From NCBI GenBank assembly GCA_023333565.1, contig JAJKFH010001315.1:682001-746000 (forward strand): 64,000 bases of DNA, written 5' to 3'. Made by a program: the position numbers and the translations under genes. Shown here piece after piece: positions 58,401 through 64,000 of this stretch; the first letter of the stretch is position 1, and every line of letters starts with the position of its first letter. The notes below the pieces were generated by a model that was not told the DNA's origin, did no database searches, and saw only the letters and a program-made list of their open reading frames with translations. This DNA is from Puffinus mauretanicus. Lineage: Eukaryota > Chordata > Aves > Procellariiformes > Procellariidae.

Positions 58401-59566
58401 CAACAGCTATCCTTCCTCTAACACAGCAACTCTTCCTAACCACTTTTAAAAGCAGGTACCCCTCGTCTGTTCCTTACAACACCTGTTCTGAACGCTCTCC
58501 GTTACCAGCATTTCACTCCAGTCTCTTCCCATGTGGTTTCGTCAAGTGCTGAGCAGAAATAAAGGAAACCTTTACACGTTTTAATAATCCTGACTTGGTC
58601 AGGGTAGGCATGGGCTGCCAGGCAAGCTCTGACAGATTTCATGCAGGCCTTGCTTCTAGGTTTCCACTCCCCACAGGGAACAGCAGAATGTCTACGCCAA
58701 TGGCCCAGACTGGACCGCAGCGGCACGGGTACGCAGCTGGACCACGACGGTTTGGCCGCGCAGCCCAGGGACCTCTGGGTGGGGCCGGGAGCTGGCAGAG
58801 CAGCACCCCGAGGGGCCGCAGCGGACCTGTCAGAGGAACACAGCTCAGCAGAACAGGGAGGTGTGAGAAGCGCCGTTTGTCTTGGACGCTGGCGAGCGCG
58901 GCAGCCAGCTGAAGGAATCCACAGCTTGCGCCCCGGAGCCTGCCTGAGGGGTCAATCCGTCCTTCCTCCGCCATTCGCATCACCTACGCTTCGTGCAGCG
59001 CTTCTGCCTGCGGCGGAACGGGCCCGAGGGCACCCCGTACGGCCCGGGCAGGGCACTGGCGGGGGGTCTGTCCCAGTCCTGGCGACCCCGGCAGAAGGCG
59101 GCCGCGGCCCGGGGCGGCGGTGCGAGGGCACCTCTTTGTCCATCGCCCGCACCCGCCACCAAGCGCTCGGGCGAAGCCCCGTGCCCGCCAGCCGCGATCC
59201 CGCCGGCGCAGCGCTGCCATCTTCCCACCGCCCCCCTCCCCGGCGGGCGCAGACCGGCGGCTGCCGCCGCGCCTCTCGGCCCCTTCCCTCACGGCACCCC
59301 CGGCCCCGCCAGGCCGCCGCCGTTAAACGGCCGCCGGCGCCGCGGCTGGGCGCGGGCAGGGAGGGAGCGCGGGAGGCCGAAGGCCGCCGCGGCACCGCCG
59401 AGCCGGCGCCCGGCTGGGCCCGCCGCAGCGCTCCCCGGCAGGCGCTGCCCCGCCGCCCCCGGGAGGGAACCCCCGGGGCCGGGGCAGCGCGGCCCCTCAC
59501 ACAGACACGCACGCAGAGCGCCCGGCTCCGCCGCCTCCCCGTCCCCCGCGCCGGCGGGCTCCTTAC
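55492..59566 (-). other. GTF2H1: GTF2H1 intron 1
   Basis: This 4-kb intron separates non-coding exon 1 from the start-codon exon. Its inner part (55.5-58.5 kb) is AT-rich with no recognisable feature; from about 58.7 kb it becomes CpG-island sequence. Large overlapping open frames on both strands between 58.6 and 59.8 kb reflect GC richness. Confidence 0.8.
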
Positions 59567-59700
59567 CGTGCGGGCGGTGGCGGGGTCCTGCTCCGGGCCG
59601 GCGCGCTGGCGGCTGCCGGCGGGCCGCGCGGGAGGGGCCCGGGGCGGGAGCGGGCGCTACGGGGGTCGGGCCGCCGCCGCCGGGGCCATGGGGCGGGCAG
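59567..59700 (-). other. GTF2H1: Probable non-coding exon 1 of GTF2H1
   Basis: On the minus strand a good donor (CACG|gtaagg) ends an exon at 59567. Its upstream limit is not visible; the start around 59.7 kb is a guess based on the CpG island and the nearest E-boxes. Confidence 0.5.
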
Positions 59701-59708
59701 GGGGCGGG

Positions 59709-60255
59709 CACGTGACCGGAACAAGCCGCGGGGCGCTAGGAGGGCGGGCAGGGAAGGGGGAAGGAGTCCGCCCCACGTGACAGAGGAACGGGCCGCCACG
59801 GCGCGTCCCCTGCGGTCACGTGGAGCGGGCCGCTTCCCCCGCCCCCTCCCCGCTCACGTGACGGCCCCTCCCCCGTCGCCATGACAGTAGCGGGCGGAGG
59901 GGGGAGTGACGGGGCGGTAAACAGCGCCGCCGCCCCCCCCCCCCGCCGCGCCCGGCCCTCCCCGTCCCCCGCCGTCACCCGACCCCGCGCGACGCGGGCC
60001 CCGCTCGTCCCCCGCCATCGGCCCCGGTGGCCCGGCTGCTCCGCTCCCAGGTCGGCAGCGCGGCCGCCACGGCGCTGCGGGGGAGGGGCCTCCCCTCGGC
60101 AACGGCCCGCGGCGGGAGGGGGCGCCGGCGTCAGCGTCACGTGGCCAGGGCAGGCGGGCGCGCGTGACGCAGCTTCCTCCCGCGCGGGCGCGCCCGGCGT
60201 GACGCAGCACGGAGCGGCCGCACGCCCCCGCCCCGCCCCTCCCGCGGGTCACGTG
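59709..60255. promoter_or_regulatory. Cluster of six CACGTG E-boxes of CLEAR type
   Basis: CACGTG occurs at 59709-59714, 59774-59779, 59817-59822, 59855-59860, 60138-60143 and 60250-60255. In all six the flanking bases complete GTCACGTG on one strand. This octamer is most of the CLEAR consensus GTCACGTGAC bound by TFEB, TFE3 and MITF, and is also read by USF and MYC/MAX. Binding is inferred. Confidence 0.85.
60163..60208 (+). promoter_or_regulatory. Two CGTGACGCAGC elements upstream of HPS5
   Basis: The 11-mer CGTGACGCAGC occurs at 60163-60173 and 60198-60208, both on the plus strand, 35 bp apart. TGACGCA resembles a CREB/ATF or AP-1-like half site. Function is unknown. Confidence 0.6.
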
Positions 60256-60259
60256 CCGC

Positions 60260-60322
60260 GCTGTTTGGGGGCGGTGCTGCGGAGCGGCGGCGGTTGGCGT
60301 GAGGGAGCGAGCGGGGCCGCGG
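60260..60322 (+). other. HPS5: Probable non-coding exon 1 of HPS5
   Basis: A donor-like CGCGG|gtgagg ends at 60322, just downstream of the last E-box and in the right orientation. The start is not visible. Other donor-like sites exist in this GC-rich stretch, so this is a tentative placement. Confidence 0.4.
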
Positions 60323-62098
60323 GTGAGGGCCGCGGGGGCCGGGCCGGGCGGCAGCGGCGCTTCTTGGCTGTACGTTGCCCCGTAGACGGGGCGTCATCGT
60401 CGTCCGCGCCGGCCGGCGGCTGTGCTGCCCCCCCCGGCGGGGGCGTGGGTTGTTGCTGCCGGGGAGTTCGGTGCCTGCCGGCGGTGGGTACCTGCGGGCG
60501 GGGAGGCCGGCTCGGCCCCGGGCAGTGACTTCCCGTGTCCCCGTCCCCGGCCGGCGGCCCGTCCAGCGGCAGCCCTTGCTCTCGCTTTCGGAGCGGTGGT
60601 GCGGGCGTTGCCTCACGCCGGCGCTGGGGAAGCGCAGCGCCCGTGTGGGAGCCGGCGTAAGGCGAGCGGGAAGCGTTCGTTCCCTGGCGCCGGCGTTGCT
60701 CCTCCGCGCCCCGCTGGCCCTCGGCGGCCCGGGGGGGCTCGGTCTGCGGGGCGTGGGTGGGCCGGCAGCGTCCCCTGCCCGCCTGCTTTCCGCGGGCAGG
60801 TGTTGCTGAAGGCTTTGGGGGGTTCTGCCGAGCTTTTGGGGTGCTGTGCTTTACTCCATGTGTCTGAGAGAAAGTAAGAGGGGTTTGTAATTCTTTTGTC
60901 AAGCTGGAGGCTGGCGAACGGGCAGCGTGCCCTTAGAGGTAGGTCAGACGCCGAGACGGTTGCTGGTTCCCGAGAGCAGAGTTCCAAGGAAGGATGTAAA
61001 ACCTCGGCTGGCTTTGTTTGATCGCGGTTATCTGCGACCTTCCTTACTACAGAGTGTGTAAAATAGGCATTAGGGTGTCTTTCTGGACTGAATATTCTAA
61101 TTTAGAACAAAACAGTCCTTTTCTAGTCATCAGAGATGTTCTAATCTTTATCGCTGGGGTGGGGTCGTTCTCAATTCCATAATTTAAGATTTTTAAGACG
61201 TTTTTGAGAATTAGGAAGAAATAATTTTCAGTCTCTGTGGCTAACTGTGTATCTTCCCTTTTCATAGTGCCTGGAGAGAGTAAACGTTCCCTTTTCTTGT
61301 AAGGAAATGTAAGGTTTCACATGATAGCATTTCTGGGAAGGGGTTGTTTAATTTATGGGATTGCATACTAAACATTGTTTAGAAATTCAAAGGCTTGAGT
61401 ATGAAGTGTAACAAGGTTTCTTTTTAAGCAATATAGAGGTCTAAATGTCAAAAAATTCCTCAACAAGAGATTCTTTTAAAGTATGTGCTGTTTAGGAAAA
61501 ATATATGAGGTTGCAGCTTCGATAACTATTTAATTATTGGTTTTCACTCTGTGTTACCTATCTTGTACGCTGGAAAGGAGATGCTGTGGAAAGGGTACAT
61601 GTTTATGTGTAGTTGTATTAAAAATGCACAAATGCAGCTAATTCTAAATTTGGTATCAGTTGAGGATAATACTCCTTAAATTTAGGTTTGGGGGAGAAGA
61701 TGATGTAGGTATAAAATGCCAATGCTAAATGTTTTTCTTGAGAAAATTAGTTTAAAATCAAGGGTGCATGTTGCGGGGGGGAAGTGCATTTTACCATAAA
61801 GCAAGGCTTTTCCATAGGTAGACAGAACTTGTTTAACAGGTGGACGTAAATATATCTTATAGGTACAATTTAAATATTTCCAAGGTTGGTACCTGATAGG
61901 TTAAGTTTTCTGAAATGAACTTCAACAAAAACTTCTCATAAATGAAGCGGGGGTCTAATTTTGCAGGCCTTGGGCCTTTTCAGCAAACTGAAACCTGATG
62001 CTGTTTGAATGGGAAGACGTTCCGTGTTTCTTCAAACACAGAAAAACAGATGTAATACTAAAAAGTGAACTAATCAAGAACTAATTTATTTTTGGCAG
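60323..62098 (+). other. HPS5: HPS5 intron 1
   Basis: This intron starts in CpG-island DNA and becomes AT-rich after about 60.9 kb. It holds no recognisable gene or repeat family. It ends at ttggcag (62098). Confidence 0.65.
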
Positions 62099-62268
62099 GT
62101 GCAGCTAAAAGCTGAAGCTGTTACGCACCCATGAATGAGTAGTCCTCGTCTTGTACATCAATGGCCTCTGTGCCAATAATTCCAGACTCTTACAACCATG
62201 TGTTGGCAGAGTTTGAATGTTTGGATCCGTTGCTTTCTGCGCTCAGGCTGGATTCTAGTCGTCTGAAA
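62099..62268 (+). CDS. HPS5: HPS5 exon 2 (leader and residues 1-36)
   Basis: The leader is 62099-62160 and the coding part 62161-62268. It encodes [19 protein letters not shown] through LDSSRLK. The acceptor is ttggcag and the donor AAA|gtgagt. Confidence 0.93.
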
Positions 62269-63753
62269 GTGAGTTTGTGGTGTTTGGGGTTTTTTTGGGT
62301 TTTTTTCTTTTTGTCTTTTGTTTTGGTTGGTTTTTTTTTTAATTTAAATAATCACCTTATTTGGTTTATTATCTGATTAACCCACAAGATTAATCTCGTT
62401 CTTTTTGGGTGTGTGCATGCGAGCTTATAGGGGGGAACACTTTGGGAAGAAGTGGTGAAGACAAAGGATCCTATTATTCTTTCTTAATGTAGCTGTGGGG
62501 TAAATAATAGAGTCTTACGCGGTCGCTGACTTCTACTGCTTGCTCCAGTCACAGAGAGTGCTATTCTAATATCTTTGACGACTGTGCTGCCAGTGTTTGA
62601 GGGGTGGTACACACAGCTGGCAAACAATGAAGCCCTTAAAAAATAACATAATAATGCAAGAAAAAGATGCTGTTATTAGCGCTTACTAGCAGCCATGTTG
62701 TGCATTGTGATTTGTATTCCTTCAGTGCACATGTATAGCGGTGTCGAAGAGATGGCTAGCTCTAGGCAGTTCAGGAGGAGGACTGAACCTTATACAGAAG
62801 GATGGTTGGAAGCAAAGACTCTTTCTCACTCATAAGGTAAGAGTAAAGAATTCTATACAAAAATTTCCAGGGAAAATGGGACTGGGAAGGAAACGTTGTT
62901 TCAAGTTAATTTTTATTAAGAGTCAACAGGCATTTTCAGCTTACTGAATTGTCCAAATAAGGTGAAGTTTTGGACTGCTCCATTTAAAAAAGGTTGTGGT
63001 ACTGGTGTGTATTCCCAAAGTGTGTGGTGTAATAGATTTCATGAGGTGTGAAAGAAATTACTTGAAAGGGTCAGACCTTCGTTTTTCAAATTCTTATTTG
63101 TAACAGCAGCAACAAAGTCACCTGAATATTTAAGGATTAGAAGAAAACTTTGAAAATGAAACCAGAGCAACTCATGTGTAGATAACTACCGATGTTTGGA
63201 TGTCCAAACTATGAACTACCTGCATAAGCAAAGAAAAGATAAGCTGGCTTGCTTTTGCTGAAAGAGGTCATGGAACAGGGATTGCTGTTTCCACAGCCAG
63301 ATGCTCTTTCCTGGGAGCCACTGCTGCTCCCACCGTAACATGAATGCAGCCATTTTTTTAAGGTTGGGAGCATCTCGCTTAGTTCTGGCAAAACAACTTT
63401 CTGTAGGTTTTCTGTAGGTGCGAGGACAGGAGATTGATTTCTGTGTTTTCCAAATCAGAGAATGAACTGCAGTTGTTTCTCTTGATGCTGTCATGTTGTT
63501 GTCAGCTGCATCTTTTTAGAGTAAACTCAGTGTTTGCAAACAAAACCGAAACAAACAAACCAACCCGTACATCACAACAAAGTGGTAGCAGCTGTTGAAA
63601 TGAATTTGGTTTATATCTTAGAGATAAAAGTGGTAAAGGCAGTACAAGAACAACTTTTACCTGCACTTACTCCCATACTTGCTTTCAGGAAGGTGCCATT
63701 TCCCGGGTTGCCTGTTGTTTACATGATGAAGACTATGTTGCTGTTGCCACCAG
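62099..63753 (+). CDS. HPS5: HPS5, N-terminal part (BLOC-2 subunit; continues off the right edge)
   Basis: HPS5 is a subunit of BLOC-2, which directs cargo to melanosomes and other lysosome-related organelles; loss in humans causes Hermansky-Pudlak syndrome. Three coding exons (62161-62268, 62726-62836, 63689-63753) give the first 94 residues, starting [19 protein letters not shown]. The next parts read [19 protein letters not shown] and [20 protein letters not shown], the first blades of the N-terminal WD40-like propeller. They match the human protein as I recall it. The exons join in phases 0 and 0, and exon 4 ends in phase 2. The ATG has a mediocre context (T at -3, G at +4) and two upstream ATGs lie in the same exon. 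The gene shares a divergent promoter with GTF2H1. Confidence 0.96.
62131..62179 (+). promoter_or_regulatory. HPS5: Two upstream ORFs in the HPS5 leader
   Basis: ATGAATGAGTAG at 62131-62142 is a three-codon upstream ORF. A second ATG at 62135, in another frame, opens 14 codons and stops at TAA 62177-62179, overlapping the HPS5 start by 19 bases. Both have weak start contexts. Confidence 0.7.
62726..62836 (+). CDS. HPS5: HPS5 exon 3 (residues 37-73)
   Basis: This 111-bp, phase-0 exon encodes [19 protein letters not shown] and [18 protein letters not shown], a WD40-like blade. The acceptor is ccttcag and the donor gtaaga. Confidence 0.96.
63689..63753 (+). CDS. HPS5: HPS5 exon 4 (residues 74-95, last base pair of codon in next exon)
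   Basis: This 65-bp exon encodes [21 protein letters not shown] and two bases of the next codon. The acceptor is ctttcag and the donor gtgagt. Confidence 0.95.
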
Positions 63754-64000
63754 GTGAGTGATGTACTTACAAACATAAATTCTAGATCAATATTTTTAAG
63801 TAGCTTTTAAGTTTCAGACTAGGACATGTGCTGAGAACTTGGAGGGGGGCAGGGAATTAACTGGTAGAGGCCCCTACAGAATAATTCCCTGCACAGACAG
63901 TTTGCTTGACTTTTTTTCTGGAATAATTGTTCCAGAATAAGTAGTATTTCTGTAGCAGAACATCTATGGGAGAGCTAATGCCTGTGAAGTTATGATGACA

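Larger units (their letters stand above)
58700..60800. promoter_or_regulatory. CpG island with divergent GTF2H1/HPS5 promoter
   Basis: This roughly 2-kb stretch of very GC- and CpG-rich DNA lies between the first exons of two head-to-head genes. It holds six GTCACGTG octamers and two GTGACGCAGC elements. No TATA element is obvious on either side, as usual for divergent housekeeping promoters. Confidence 0.85.
62269..64000 (+). other. HPS5: HPS5 introns 2, 3 and start of intron 4
   Basis: Intron intervals are 62269-62725, 62837-63688 and 63754 to the window end. They include a T-rich pyrimidine run near 62287-62340. No other feature was recognised. Confidence 0.85.

Noticed and set aside
58641..59780. 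Open frame of 379 codons on the plus strand, with large overlapping frames on both strands
   Set aside because: It lies in the CpG island where stop codons are rare, all six frames are open to similar degrees, composition is low-complexity Arg/Ala/Pro/Gly, and it shows no known domain. It covers the GTF2H1 first exon and intron.
59881..60902. Open frames of 130-217 codons around the HPS5 first exon
   Set aside because: Same GC-rich artefact; no homology and no splice structure.

Overview
This window is vertebrate nuclear DNA, almost certainly from a bird. Every protein-coding gene is split by spliceosomal introns. The encoded LDHA carries residues I remember from chicken LDHA (for example the GMHGIK start of its last exon), but with enough differences that the source is probably not chicken. 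An endogenous retroviral LTR of a type common in birds and a decayed CR1-like LINE fragment also point to a bird. The species cannot be named from this sequence alone.

Four genes are recognisable, in the order TSG101 (+), LDHA (-), GTF2H1 (-), HPS5 (+). TSG101 enters from the left edge, and only its last two coding exons (109 residues, to the stop at 2274) are inside. LDHA lies tail-to-tail with it and is complete: seven coding exons between 4808 and 9243 give 332 residues. Its non-coding exon 1 and CpG-island promoter lie near 10.84-11.0 kb. A stretch of about 24 kb follows (11.3-34.9 kb) with no recognisable gene; it holds a solo LTR (29389-29926), several short tandem or direct repeats and small hairpins. 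GTF2H1 is complete: fourteen coding exons between 37564 and 55476 give 548 residues. It has an AT-rich 3' UTR with several possible poly(A) signals and a non-coding first exon near 59.57 kb. HPS5 starts head-to-head with GTF2H1 from a shared CpG island (about 58.7-60.8 kb) and runs off the right edge after three coding exons (94 residues).

The order and relative orientations match what I recall of human 11p15 (HPS5, GTF2H1, LDHA, then TSG101), but the mammalian extra copies LDHC and LDHAL6A are missing between LDHA and TSG101. The genes do not form a pathway. TSG101 is an ESCRT-I sorting factor, LDHA is glycolytic, GTF2H1 is a TFIIH core subunit, and HPS5 is a BLOC-2 subunit for lysosome-related organelles.

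I found no clear new biological system. The strongest signals are regulatory or structural. Six copies of the octamer GTCACGTG (in either orientation), which resembles the core of TFEB/MITF-type CLEAR sites, lie within 550 bp of the GTF2H1/HPS5 divergent promoter. Three ACGTG hypoxia-type cores lie in 48 bp of the LDHA promoter, with a 51-bp minisatellite just upstream. A 69-bp near-perfect palindrome sits in LDHA intron 1. LDHA intron 3 uses a GC-AG donor. The HPS5 leader has two upstream ORFs, one overlapping the main start. Exon edges were placed by protein continuity plus splice signals, and lengths and phases agree throughout. Transcription starts, UTR ends and all regulatory roles are inference.
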